From: Trichobilharzia regenti
Lineage: Eukaryota > Platyhelminthes > Trematoda > Strigeidida > Schistosomatidae
Reading direction: 5' to 3'
DNA: 64,000 nucleotides
Assembly: GCA_944472135.2 (NCBI GenBank)
Contig: OX235262.1
Coordinates: 44,815,804 to 44,879,803 of the forward strand
Made by a program: the position numbers and the translations under genes. Positions 22,607-37,600 of the stretch are shown here, in pieces. The first letter of the stretch is position 1, and each line of letters starts with the position of its first letter. The notes beneath the pieces are model-generated. The model had not been told where the DNA came from. It saw nothing but the letters and a program-made list of their open reading frames with translations, and searched no databases.

Positions 22607-25600
22607 GTATATATATATATATTGTTTCCTTTAAATTCCTAAAGGAACATAGGGCTTCAGCCGCATGTCTCCATTGCGTTCGGTTCTCTGTCAACGTTTT
22701 CACCTGGCTCCACGTCTCTTCAAATGCTCTCATCTCCTCTTCACATGACCTCCTCCATGTCACCCTCGCACTGACGACCAACTAACTCGTCGCTTCCCAT
22801 TCGGGTTCCATTCGAAAGAGCGTGGAATGTGATGTCGCTTGATAATTTTTCAAAGTATGGCCAATCGACCTCCATTTCTTCCTGCATATTTGTTGCACAG
22901 TCGGTTCTTGCTGGCTTGGTTCGCTCATTCCCAGAGATCCCTGTTGCTGATCTTTTCTGGACATCCGATCTTAAGTGTTGAGCAAAGACAGCTGTTGATA
23001 AAAGTCTGTAGCTTGTTCGAAGTGCCCTTCGTGACGCGGCGCCAAGTCTCTGATCCGTATAGTAGCACTGAATTCACATTGGAGTTGGAAATCCAAATGT
23101 TATTTTTCATGCTGAGGGCTGTTAATCTGTCTCCATACAGACTTGAAAGTAATGAGAGCTTGCCTTGCTTTCCCGATCCTCCCTATGATATCCTCGTCAG
23201 TTCCGTTGGCCTGTAGTTGAAGCGATGCTTCCCAAGTAGGTAAGTAAATGAAGTTGCTTCTTTCATATTTCTCCCATTTAGCTGATTGTTGTCTGCTGTT
23301 GCTGTTGGCCAGAAATCTTCATCACCTCTGTCTTCTCTATGTTCACCTAAAGTCCTATCTCTGGATGTTTCTTCTGCCTTGTTGCTTTTCACTTGCGTAT
23401 CTTCCAGTTTGTGGGAAATCAGACATATATCATCGGCGAAGTCTAGATCCTCCAAGTTTCTTGTATGGGTCCTTTTTATGCCTGTTTCCTCATCACCCAC
23501 TGTCTGTTGCATTATCCAGTCTACCGAAATCAAGAAAATCATTGGAGATAGTAGGCAGCCAGCTTGTTCTACTCCTGTCTTCACTTCGAAGTATTCCGTG
23601 AGTTTCCCTTTGTGGATTACTTGGCATGCAGGATTGTCGTACAAGTGTCGGATGAGATGTATATATGTTGGCGGCACCCCATAGTAGCGAAGTAGTTCCC
23701 AAATCACCTCTCGATCTAAGCTGTCGGAGGCCTTTTCAAAGTCAATGAAGTTGAGATGGAGCGGTGACTGCCATTCCTAGCTCTGTTCAATGGCTAAGAT
23801 CCGTAGTGTTGCGATTTGATCGATGCATGACTTGTTTCTCGTGAATCCAGCCTGTTCCGGTCGAAGTCTTTCATCCAGGTTGGCGTGTTTGGCTCTCTCC
23901 AGGATGATGCAGCTTAGTATTTTGCTTGGGATAGACAGGAGTATAATTCCGCGCCAGTTCTTGCATTGACTTAAGTCTCCTTTCTTTGGTAGTTTGTATA
24001 AGTAGCCTTTCTTCCAATCCGCAGGTACCTGGTCTTCTTTTCACACCTTCTCCAGTAGTGGTGTCATCAAGTCCGCTGATGTCTCTGGGTCCATTTTCAA
24101 GACATTTGCTGAGATCCCGTCCGATCCTGCTGCTTTCCCGGTTTTTAGCATCGTGATTGCTTCGGGAAATCTGTTTCCGTCGGAGGTTTGATATCCACAG
24201 GTAGTTCTGCTTCCGCCATTGTCTCTACTGGGCGCGTTGTAGACGGTGATCGATTTAAAAGTCCTTTGAAGTGTTCGGCCCAGTGTTTTCATGGCTCCAC
24301 TTCTTTGGTGATTGGCTTTCCACTGTCATCCTTCACTGGCTTAATTTGTGTTGATCCTTTTCTCGGTAGGAACCTAGCTGTTTGGTAGAGTGTGGCGAGG
24401 TCTCCTTTGCCTGCAGCCTGTTCCGCTTCACTTGCCATGGTTTCATAATATTTTCTTTTGTCTTCTCTGGCACTCTTCTTCACTCTTTTGTTCAATGTAT
24501 AGTAGCTTGCATTCAACTCCTGTTTTTGTTGCTCGTCAGTGCACTGGATAATCTTTTGTTTCACTGTCCTTCTCTCTTCTATTAGTTTCCAAGTGTCCGT
24601 AGTGAGCCACTGTTTGTCCTGTCCCTTTTTTCTGCCTAGAACTTCCATGCAGGTTTGATTCCACACCGTTTTCAAGTTGTTCCAGTGCTTCCCAACGGTG
24701 ACCTTTTCGCTAGTGTTGATTTGTATCTCGGCTCTTTCCCTTATGCTTGCAGTGAAAATGTCCTTTGTAGCCTTCAGTTTTTGAGTATTGAACTTGGTTT
24801 GTGGTCTATCTGCGGCTCCTGTTTCTTTAAAAGTTTTTAATTTGCTTTGGAGTGCTCCTTGTACGAGATAGTGGTTTGAACCGAAGAATGCTCCTCTTCT
24901 TACTTTCGTGTCCAGTGAGCTGCGCCTCCACTTCCTTGAGATGAAGTCAATTTAATTTTTGGTTCACCCGTCTGGCAACACACATGTAGCCTTGTGGATA
25001 TCCTTGTGCTTGTATACGCTGCCACCAATCACTAGTTCATTGAAGGTGCAGAAGTCAGCGGAGAGTTCTCTGTTTTTATTTATCTCTTCAAGAGTTTCTC
25101 TACCCATGATAACTTCTCTTCCTGTGTTGTCTGGTCCCAGTTTAGTTCACGTTGCATGCCTCCTATTAGAATTTTAATGTCACCAACTGGAATACTGTCC
25201 ACTGTTTCCTGTAGTTGTCTGTGGAACTCTTCTTTCTTTTCGAGGTCTGCGTTGTTTGTGGGTGCATAGCACTGTATAACTGTCACTTTCCTTCCTTTTG
25301 AGTTGAAGCTGGCAGTCATTATCCTCCCATTGTATGAGGACGTTCGTTTCCGTTGGTGACATCATGATAGCCACACCCTCAGTGTGCTCATGGTTGTCTT
25401 GCGGGTGACCGGAGTAGATCACTGACTCTCCCGTTGACAATTTTTTCAATCCACTCCCATTCCATCTGCTTTCGCATATTCCCAATATTTGAATACCATA
25501 TCTTTTCATCTCATATGCAATCTGGGCTGGTTTGGCAGTCTCATATATAGTGTGGACGTTCCATGTCGCAAGGAGACTCATCGTACTAAAGTTTCTGTAG

Positions 25601-28600
25601 CAGCTTTGTTTACAGGATGGGGCTGCTAGCCTCACGCCTGAGATAGGGGTTGTTACATGAATATATATTTTACAGAGGTGCAACTTTTTGGGTTGCTCCC
25701 CTTAGAATCAGAAAAACATGGAATAAAGCAATCAGAACAACAATAGCAAAAGGGAAAAAGAATTCTTAACAGGACGGGCAGTCCCAACAACTACAACAAA
25801 GAAAACCATACCCGTAGTATCACTATCAAAAGCATAGACTCATTGACTTGGTTTCAGTTAATACAAAATAAGTGTTTTCGTATCTGCACAACAATATGTA
25901 TGGGAACTGAGGCGATGTAGTTCATGACTTGATTACTCATCACAAAGGTACAAATCAGTATCAAAATGAGAAATAATACTGTAAATTCGATCCAGATTTA
26001 AGATGGCAGCGAAAACACTTAAGATATGACAAGTGTGCCATGTTAAGGGGGAAAATAATGGTAAAATAGTGGAGGATAAACCAAGAAATAACACTGCTGT
26101 ATAATAAATATCATGGATATTGAAAATGTCTCAGGACAGTAAAAGGATGAAACAAATAATAAAATGGTAAGTAAAGAAATACAAAGGGTCACAATCCGTT
26201 GGATTTCTGCTACTTCTGCATATAGCCACCTGGAAAGCTGTGTTAAAACTGATGGTGTGACCTGTTTCAAAGATGTGTCTGCCAATAGCATTGCTAGGTG
26301 GTCTTGCACCTTGTGGCAATTCTTTGGACATTTTTTCAGAAATTCATTTCGTGTTCCATAGTGACATCTCGAATTGTTAAACTGTATACAAATCGGTTGT
26401 TGAATTTTATGTTAAATTGTTCGTCTATTGGCTATATGTATGAAAACGTCTTGGCAATATATTGATTGAAGCTAGTTTTCTTTGTGTTGTTGCCCTATTC
26501 ATTTCCCATCACGTTTACAGGTTTTATGTAGACCCTGAAATTTACTATTTCGTATATGGTATTAACCTCAACTATGTCAAATTCTACACTTTTTTTTATT
26601 ACCTTCAGCGCTTTCTGAGTGAATGTGTAGTTGTTTTTTGCGTTCTGAATGAAACTCTTCATCATATCTTTGAACACTTACTTAACACTTGATGGCCATA
26701 CTGGCGAATAAAAATGTGACTAGACAATCTAAATGAGTGTATTTGAGTGGACTTAAATTGAAACTAAGTCTAATGCAAAATACCTTGGATTAGTTCTATC
26801 TTCCGACCTTACTTGGTCATCTCATATCCAAACGATTTCTAAGAAAGTGTTTCGTCTAACCTGCTACATTAAGAAACTCAGACTAACTGGAATCACTCAA
26901 CCTCTGCTTTCACAATTTGTCAACTCTGGTATCTTACCTATTCTACTTTACTGCTCCCCATTAGTCTTTCCTGGGTTACTGAAAAAGGACTATACCATCC
27001 TGAGAAGGTAGTTAGTAGGACTAGTGGTGTAAAACTCAGTCAGCTCGTCACTACATTAGTAGAAACGCATCTGAATACATGCGAAAAAAGGTCTAAAACC
27101 ATACTCTCCGACCCCCAACACCCCCTCTATTCCCAAATCTCTCCTTGTATCTCATCAGGTAGAACCAGAAGTCAGTATAAAATAATATATGCTTGTACAA
27201 CCAAGTATAGGAACTCAACGATACCATATTTGGCCCGTGTTCTAAGTGACCGAGACAATGTTAAGCGCGAAACCTATGACTTGTTTTGTTGTTAATAACA
27301 TAATTTTGGCCCTTTTATTTCTCGCTTATACTCCCTTATTTGTACTCTATAGTGAACAACCTTCTTAAACATACTTAGCTACCTAAAATTGTTATCACTG
27401 GCTTACTTTTTTGTTCTTTATTCTATTCCTCTTTTGTGTATCTACTGGTTCCGACTATATTATCATTATGAGTATTACGAAATTGTCCTGTCATTAACCA
27501 TCATGTAATATTAGTTTTGTGATTTTTTTTTGTTCGGCAATATTAAAGTGACAATCTTGGTTGTGAATGCCGTTACCACCATCCTAAAATTTTTGTATTA
27601 TGCATGATTACTCACACTACCACTACAAACACTGCATTAGTGCTGACAATAAAAAACCCTGAAATGTTTATTTTACGATTGTTTAGTGTTGTTCAATCAA
27701 ATTAACTGATCATCTTGGCTACTAACATTCTTAAGAACATCTCATAATTTCTTGTATGATTATAGCTGTTACTGTTCACCACGCATACAGATATCATAGC
27801 TTCCACTACGAAATACTGAAATATATTTCATTACTGGTGTTTATCTTCCTTTCTACTTGGTGTTTTTATTTGCATTTTTTGTTATTTTTGTGTTTCTTTT
27901 TGGTTTTTGTTGTTGTTTTTTCATATTTACTTTTTTTTGTAATACTCCTTTTAAATGTGCGATGAAATTAGATGCAATATTGTAGATATGTGCTGAAAAT
28001 TCCACACTGTACCACCAGTACTGTTTCTGGAATAAAAGCAAATTATTATTAATCTAAATGAGTGTATTTGTTAGAAAATATTTTCTTCAATTGTCTATAT
28101 TTTTTCCCTTTTCTGTTTGTTTTCATTATTACTGTTCCACTATTCCCATTTCCTTCTATACAATTTCAATATGTAGTTACACTTTCTTATTACTAATTTA
28201 CACGCGTTTATTGATTACTGTTTGTTGTTCAAACAGTGATAATTTAAATGAACTCATGCTTTTATATGATTCTATAATTCAATCAGTTCCACTGAGTTAA
28301 TCATGGTAGTAAGGTTATGTGCGTGAAAATTCTGTAAACACGTTTGCGTTCTGTAATTACGCTTAACTAATTTCAATCACATCAGTCATCTGTTCATAAG
28401 TTTAAAATATACTTTTTTACTGATAGTTCATCTCATACTTTGTGCAAAGGTTGGTATACTACCTGGATAGCTAGACCGGAGCGAGTGGGTTGTCTTAAAA
28501 AGGCATTCTCCAGTCATTGACTTAAAGTCTGTTCCACAAGACAGTGAAGCTGCGTTTATATGGTTTCCAGTGAACGAAAACAGTTCATACACTATTCTAT

Positions 28601-31600
28601 CGGTTTGGATTCTGTAGCCCGTATACACCATCGGTTGGGAATGAGTTTTCCCAGCTCCCTTAGGTAGGCTTACATGTGTTACCAGTCCGGTTGTAAGCCT
28701 TCTCCGGACGTTGTTAGAAACACCTTGTCATGCAAAGGCTGCGGATAGGACTTACCTGACAGAGGCTATAAACGTGTGGCGACATGAAAGCATTTCATCA
28801 GGAAGACCGAAGTCTGCACAGTCTAGACCGTACCAGATGGTTTACGGCGGCAAACATTGTATTCATATAAACAGATAGTTTATTTCATTGTCTCTCTACT
28901 GTTCAAATCTATAGGTCTTAATTTCTCTTTTCCTGATTTCTTCTATTTTGTAGAGTTTATCGCATGGAACAAAAGTGTGAAACACCGATGAAGTTTTTAT
29001 TTCCTAATTTTGAAAAAGTTCACTGGTTTTATAGTCAACGTTTACTAGACAAGTTAACTAGTAAGTCTATATCAGCATATACCAAAATTAACCAAAAAAA
29101 GTCACTGTGTTGAATTTACTAATCTTTCTTCTGTTATCATTACAGATAGCTTAATGAATGGCGAAAATCCAGCTACACATGACTTAGATGCGGCGGAAAG
29201 TCTAGTTAAAGTTTTGCCAGTATGGTATGCTAAAAGACGTTCGGTAAGTCAATAGTTTTGGCCAATCGGATTATTAACTCCAAAACTGTATTTTCAGTAC
29301 TGTGTAAATACTTTGCCTTGATATATGGTTATCACTGACCATGTGTCAACTTTTGTGACGGCCAATTTTTTTTCCTACACGTTTCCAGTGGTACATAGGG
29401 CCTCAAGCCTAGTGGCTTGTAGTTTTTGTAGCAGTGTTTAATTTTTACAGGATTGGGTTGCTAGCCTCATGCCCAACATTTCCTCTTTACTAGCATTCTG
29501 GCTTAGCGAGGTAAAGGAGTGCGTCGGCGGCCGGGGATCAAACCCTGGACCATGTGCATGGTCGGCGAGCGTCCTAAACGCTATGTCACCGACGCACCTT
29601 GTAACCGCCATAAACCTCATTATTTTAATTACAAGTTAAATGATTTCCTCATAGATGGGAATAGTAACTTGCCTTATTTATGTGACAAACATTTTGTAAG
29701 CCATGTTATGCTGCGTCGTTTATTCTTCACTACTACTTTCCATGCTACCAAATGCATAAATCAGCAGACAAAACAGTTCCAACTCTTTCATTGGCTTTCA
29801 TTGAACTTTAAAATTAATGCATATGTATATAGATAGGTAATCGGTTCGCAGTACAGGCTTCAGATATTTAATAAAGTCATTTAGAATAGAAATAAATGAC
29901 TCTTTGCAGTTAAGTGTTCCTGGTTTCTATACGTCAACATACAGATTACTAAAACACATAGAGATAAGACTTATACAAACATCAGCAAACAATCTCCATA
30001 AAACCAGTGTTTCTCTATAATCCCTGTCAAATACATGTATGAAATAATTCGTTGAGGTGAATTGTCTGAGCTAACTTTTCACTTCAGCGTCTCTTCCTAA
30101 GAATTTCATGTTCAGGGAAATAAACAGTGTGAAATTAGTTTTGGTATGGCCATCATCTGAACTGCACTCATTCATTGGTTGTTATTTATTTAAAAAAAAC
30201 TCTTATCGTAATATAGTTTTGTAGACTAGTAGTAGCTTGATTTTGATGGTAAATCGACACTTGGATATATACGGATGTGTGTCATCTGCTTACACGTATA
30301 CTGTAATACAGTATTTAAAGGAATAAGTACTCAACACCAGACAAACGGGATGAAGATATCAAAGCCAGAATCGGAAAGGCAAGACAGACCTTCATCACTC
30401 TGAAATCAGTTTAGAAATCTTTTGCACTCAGCTAAAGGAACACGATTTGGATTTCCGACAATACTGTCAGGTTAGTTCTTCTATATGGGTCAGAAATGGC
30501 GCGTGATGAAAGTCATTCCTCACAGACTGCAGGCTTCTATCAACAACTGCCTTCTCTGGCTCCATACTGAACGTCAGATAACCAGCCAGGAAGAATTAGC
30601 AACAAAGAATTCTAGGAATGACTTATTGCTCAATAAATCTGCCAAAGGAAATGAAAATAGAGAAGATATACGCTGTGGAGACCGTCGCGTAGCATCAATC
30701 GTCAGGCTATCCCTCAAGTGTAAGCTGAGTGGGAAACAAACTACAAATTGGCCGTCTGAGAGTGGAATGGTGGAGATCGTATGAAGAGATAAGAGCTTAT
30801 GGAGAATCATGGGACCAGCTGTGAAGGGTACTACAGAAAACAGGACAAAATGGAGATGTGCTGTTAAAGCCCCATTTTCCATGATGTGAGTTTGTATTGA
30901 GAGTTGAGTTGAGGTGAATGATTGATTGTTTGTTCCCGAGGAGAAATATATCTCCTACATGGTTGTTTGCTTTGTATGTAGTCTTTTTCTATGAGAAATA
31001 ACTCACAGCATATTTGCATGTAACTTTTTTTCCAGGTAATAACTGTTGTTTTAATTGAATTTGAGATTTTCCCGTCGATTGATGGGAACGAAGTGCTCGG
31101 TCTCAGGCTGACGTGTCGGCTTCTTGTGCAAATGCTTCGACGATGTCTGGGCATTGGGTTAAGCCTCGGTGGGAACATAATCACTCACTGAGAAATGCAG
31201 GTACATCCATCTGACAAGTCCCAAATAAGACGAAATGCACATCCTGGATCCCTCTGCTAGTCACCATCCACCAATTAAATAATAACTGTTGTTTGTTAGT
31301 ATATGAATGAATATAAAAAATTTATTTTTTTTTTACCAAAAAATAAACTTCAAATCTTATCTCGACGTAGGTGTATGCATTGGATCTGTCACATCTGTTG
31401 CTCTTGATTGTTATGTCTTATGATCACCGATTATTAACTGGATTAAGGATATTTAAGCAACACGACAAATGATGTATACTAATGACTGCTTAGTAATTGA
31501 CCAATTCATCGGTATTAGTCTTCGAATTTCAAATCAGCGTACTCTCTATCAATGACTTATCATTATGTGGTCTATTTCGGTCCATCGTTGATTTGATGAT

Positions 31601-34600
31601 GGATGTTACCAGGTTAGGCAATGTTTCCCTTTATTTTTGAAGTTAGTACTGACCAGGCACAGATGATTATCCGAGCAGAACTGTAAGAAATGATCACCCT
31701 TATCATTTCGTCGGCATGGGACTGCACAGGTGTCACTATTATTCTTTTCTAACTGGCACAGCTTCTTTACTCAAGCACTGAAATTCACTGAAGTAACTAT
31801 ATCTGAGCATTTTGCTTTCATTGGAAAACTGGACAACTTTTGTTATAAGTCACCCCTTAACCTCAAACTGCGGTCAGTCGGGGGACGGGGCGTAGATGTA
31901 AATTATGTGGAGATATCGAGGAGTATGACAATCTTTTTTCTCTCCTCACAAGTCCGTTCAGCCGGTCTGCACGGTTCTTCTTTTGACATATTCTTCTATG
32001 ATTATTTAGTTGGGCAAAATTTAAAACTATTTAAAAGCGAAATTTCTACATTTGATTCATACTTTTTTTGTCTAAATCTTATCACATTTCATTTTATTAA
32101 GCTTCCACCAGAGGAAAGACGATATTTTCTTCCTAGTCAAAATCAATTAGATATACCATGTGCAAAATTAATTGGAAGGCTGAATGAAGTCTTAAGCTCA
32201 ATTTCACCGCGTTCTGTGAAACACTCAGGTTTTTCAGCGCATTCTTTTCAATCAGGGATATACTCTAAACATTCCAAGTGAGTTATTACCTTGTTTGTAT
32301 ACAATGACTAACTGACTTATAATTTCACTTCTGAACTTTTACTTCACATTACTTGTTTGTAAAACTTTGTTACTTTCATTGACTTTATTACTATTGTTAT
32401 TATGATTACTATTACCATATTATTGAAACACAAACATGATATATATTGTAGGCATCAAGAAATGCACCACACAAAACCTCATAGTGATATCCGACTACCG
32501 ATCAAAGGGTGGGTGTACTGCTCATTAGTCCCCTCCGTTCTCCTTTATGGCCATTGAGAGTGGAAGACATGAACAGATTAGCTGTCTTTGATCATAGGTG
32601 CTTGCGCTCTATCTCCCGTGTGAAGTGGTATAATAAGGTGAGGAATATTGAGGTTAGGCTTCGGTCGAGTGCTAGATAGGTAGGAGGGGAAATCAATCGA
32701 CGAGGCTGTGAAATTACATCGACTGAGATGGTTAGGACATGTGTTACGTATCCAGGCCTAGTCATCGCCTTCCTCGATTGACGAGCAATGTTAGCTGACA
32801 GGCTGGAAAAGAGCTAGCTAGTGGCGGTCAAACTAAAACATGGCACCAGTCAATGAAATCTACAACAGTTAGTTTAAGCTAGCCAGTCACGTAGGAAGGT
32901 GTAGACTTCCTGACTGGTTGGGTTGGGGTTCTCGGGACGGTAAAAACCAATGGTTGGAAACTATTGGTGACATGGCTCAAAGTGATCGTTGTCAATGGCT
33001 GGCGCAGATGCATCCACTCCTTATGACTTATGATTTCCAATGAAACTGTTTTGTTCTTCGTTATTACTCTTCCTTTGTCTGACACCTCTGTATACTGTGT
33101 GTGTTATGCATTTCTTGTACTTTCTTCTGTTTGTTTGTGTGCTACAAGGGCGGGTTGTGGTGACTCGAACTTCTGCATATATGTGCAAAGTTCTATGTCG
33201 AAAACAGACAGACATAGTTTGTGCAAAGTTTAGAATACTGTGTGAACGCCCGGACCGAAGTGGGTGGTTGTCTTAAGGGGTCCCCTGTTTTCCAAGCCGT
33301 TGACTTTAAGTCTGATCTATAAGGTAGTGAAGCAGTGTCAGGTGCTGCGTTCCCATGGTATTCAGTTCATACGCCAATCGATCGGTTTGGATTTTGCACA
33401 CCATAGGTTTAGAATTATGGTTTTCCAAGTCTCCTAGGTAGACTTACATGCCCACCAGTTCGGTTGTAAGTGTTCTACGGACGTTCGTATCCGCTTCATT
33501 GCTTTTGCCAGGAACATCCCACCGCATGGTGGGACTATAGATAACAAATGAATTAAGAATTGATGGTGAAACATGGCCACTATGCATCGGTTCTGTGTAA
33601 CTGTAGTAGTGATATAACCTCATACTAAATCGCATTGTTGGTGGGTTTGAATAATTCTAATCTGATTACTAGATGGAACCTTTGCTTATAATCATAGGCC
33701 TATTCAATTAACATTTTGTATGGAATATCGATAAGGCTATTTGTATTCCTCGTTAATGTTTTTCAGGGTGCTAAAATTATTAATACTTGTGGTGTTAGAA
33801 TGACTACTTGCCTACATGAACAAATAAAATGACAATAATACATTATTCCTTGGTTAATACTTGGAGTCTCAGTTCTATTGTTGTTACTTGAATAGATCTT
33901 GGTGTCACTTAATTTCAATTGGCTATCATTCACAATACTAATAAATAGTTCATTAGTAATACTCTTGACTGCAGGAATGAGAGTTGTCGATCTGTGTCTC
34001 AGTAACGTCAAAATGAGAGAGAGAGACCTCGATAAATAAGTTTCCAAATAACACAGAACGTTGACACTAGACTTGGTGGTAATTCCTTGAAAATTTTAAA
34101 ATGATTATTATTTCAAGTTTAACTACCTTTTTTGGATGTGGTTCATTGTCTTTAGCTTTTGACTTCTAACTAATGGGCTCCGGGTTCAAATCTCGATACA
34201 CCTTGTGTCCGGGCTACCATAACAGTACTGATAAAGAAAGAAAGAGAGAGAGTAGGAATGCAATGAAACTACAGTAGATGAAACTGGATGATTAATCACA
34301 AGATATGAATACTTTTGCATCACTTAGAACAATTTTTAGCCATTTCACCAGTAGTTTTCAGCCATTTATTCTTAGCATTCTGAGAACTCCAGCTAAGCAG
34401 TCTATATCTCCTTAAGTGGCTCAAACCAACGATCAGAAATCCAATAGATTGGTGTCATTTCTTTGTTCTGACTGCTCTTAATGAGAACATCATCATTCAG
34501 TGGAATGTAAGCGCTTTCAACTGACTAGTTTCAAAGAGGACGAAACACTTTCTGTGTCTTAGAAATAGCCAACATGTAATAAGTGACATCAGTTAAAGAT

Positions 34601-37600
34601 TTAAGGTCATGTCAAAGCTGTACGTTCAAGGAGTGGCTTATGTGCTAGAATAAGATCAATCAAGTTGATATAGAAATATCAGCAGTAAAATACCGATATG
34701 AATAATATTAAGTGTGAAGAAATTCTTTTGACCTATATGTTGATAATCCTCATATGCGCGCGTGTGTGTGTGTTTTGGAACGAGATGAAACTTTGCGTCA
34801 TTCTCTTTTTTTCAATGGGAATATTTCAACTTAATTTTATGTGAAGAGCCTCTGGTATAATAAGTCCCTTAATCTTATGATAGTAAAAATCGGCAATGCG
34901 AACCTGTATTCGAAGCTTTGTGATGAAGTATATTGAATTCCGTAGAAGATAAACAGAAGCCCTGTATATAGTGCTCATTTCTGAAGACATTTGATCTATG
35001 TATATTACTTCTCAGCGTCTGCATCATTTTTTTTCTGTAAACAAAAATTGCTAGTCCCTTCACATGGACTAAAGAGTTTTTTATCGTGCCTTGTGTTTCA
35101 AACAACACTCTAATGTTATATATGCTTGAGAACATTCATAATATTTTCAGAAGTTCTAAAGCATTCCTTCTGCTTTTTTTAATGCTGTATTGTTTTCCTT
35201 TGGGTGTTAAGTTTATAGAACAGTTATTCATTTTAAAAGTTTTGGTCAAGAGTTTCTTTTCCTTTGGACGTCTTACCATCATTTATGCTCTGTTTAAGAG
35301 ACTGAAAGTAGCTGAAGTCTTTTCATTTGCCAAGTCCTACGGGTATAGTTGTACTAAAAGATAGCCGATCTATTTTCATCAGACTGTTAAGTGATATCGC
35401 GCAGGAGAATGCTTTTGGAAGTGTGTGGGCGGTTGTTACTTCCCAGCTCCCCACACCGTGGAAGTTGATTGATTCTTCGGGTACCTGAAACAGAGAGAGG
35501 GATAGTGTTGCGTGACCGCAGAGCCCAGGGGACAACTGCTTAAGGCCGGTCACACACGGCCTGTATGAACTGGTTTCTGGGATTGGTTCCATATTAGTAA
35601 ACTTACCGCTGGTTACAGACCACCGTAGGGCAAGTCGGGATGTACAATTTCTGGGGTTGACCTTTTCTAACCCCCTCTCTCCAGAGTGGTGAGACAGCAT
35701 AGCTGGCTGGCATGCTGGTCATCTGAGGGAAACACCTCACTGCTGTTACACCCCTGTTCCCCAGCAGTACGACTTCGCCCTCAGACCTCCAGCATATTGT
35801 AAGAAAGATTCTTACACGATGCCGGTAACTGCTTTTAGTCTAATCTCTATCCTAACAACCTTCCTGGCATGGTAGGACCTTCAGGAACATTGGTTCCAGC
35901 CAGTGTAGCTTGTTGGGTCATCGCGATGTGCAAGCTCGACCCGCCACGTCAAGGTAGCAGCTATCGGCCGACGATATCACGCACCAGGTCAGCCGTCAAG
36001 TGGAACCCGAATGAGAAACTACGAGTTGAGTATGTGGGTCCGAGTTTGACATAGGGGAGATCATATGAGAGAAGGAAATGAAAGTTTATGGGCTATTGTG
36101 GGTGAAGCCAGCTAAAATAGACTGCAGAAAGAACAGGGTGAGATGAAGATGTACTGCCGTAGCTACTATATGTTCCATTCGGAACCCAAAGAAGTAATAA
36201 TACAATAAATAATAGATAATCTGGAAACGACAGTTAGTCTCTAGAGTTCTGTTTCTAAACAAATATAAAACTGGTGGTTGTATGTCTGTCAGCGTCTGTC
36301 TGGTATCCAGTTTATCTAAGAATCTGTAGTGCACACTACTCTTTACTATTTAAAAAATATATCGCCACTATATCTTAGAAAATTACTTATTTGTAAGTTT
36401 AATGTTGAGTGGCAAGGATGGAATGACAAGTAACCCTTTGATTTATCAGTATACTTTTGTTTTAAATGTAAAAAGAGATTAGCTTCTAAATGAGATTTAT
36501 TTTTACAATTGCTCCCGTTTTAATTGAGATTTAACTAACATCCTCGTTTCAAGTGTAACCACAGATTCTAGTGAGATAAAGAACCATTGAAAACCAACAG
36601 GGAGTAGTGGACAACTGTTTCATTCAAGTTCGGGACTCTCTCTCTTCATCTGTACTTGCCCATTGAAGCTTGAACTCAAGACCTTCCAGTGATAAGACAA
36701 TCTTGCAGACCGTTCACTTGTATTCATTTTCAACAGGAAACTCATTACAACCAATCAGATGATGGTAGGAGTTGATAAAAATATTAGTTAACAGCTGCGT
36801 ATAGTTGGCAGTGTATCGAACTTATTGTATGAGAACTAATGACACCAACTGCTTGTTTAAACCTTGGTAAGTCGAGCTGGGTTGGAATCCGTCACCAAGT
36901 GACTGGTAGTTGGAAGAGTATACCAATGGATCATAGATACAGGGAATCTCAACATAATGAGATAAATGGTCTGATAGGAGGAAGTTTGAGTAGTCGAAAT
37001 TAAGCAACGGAAGTTAGTATCGCGTAATAGATTTGAGTTAGGTATAAAAGGGGAAGATTTGTAGCTCAGGCGTATGATTTTGGTGCCTAGTAAGTCAATG
37101 AAAGATTAACAAGCAAACCAACCAGCTCAGAGAACATAACTACATCAAAATAGATTTGAGTTAGTTTGTGGAGCTTTAGGAAACGATTTGTTGATAGCTT
37201 TTCTCATCTGTTTTATTCCTTAGCGTTCCCAGTGGAACATAAGTTTTTAGACTTGAGATATGAAATTTCAGCGGCGGTGATTTTTGTCTTTTAAGGGATG
37301 AGGTTGCTAACCTCACACCGAACCTCGCTTCTTTAATGGGCTTACTACTGGCTAAATGAGGTTTAGGATTGCATCGACTAGAATCGAACGCTAGATCACA
37401 TGAGGCCTGGTTAACGAGCTTTTTACCGATACATGTTTACCCACTTTTACACTGTTAAGGCGGTCGAACTGGCACTGCATGCACCTGGCTTCGTGCTGGA
37501 CGACTACATGTACGCTGGTCTGGTAGGCTTTCTAACAGTATGTGCTATAAATATGCTTAGACTGGTAGAAAATAAAGTAAAAGTTATTGTGTTGTTTTGT

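Noticed and set aside
31730..32101. Open frame upstream of KDM7 exon 8 as coding sequence
   Set aside because: It is in frame with exon 8 but shows no similarity to the family, and a good pyrimidine-rich acceptor sits at 32101.
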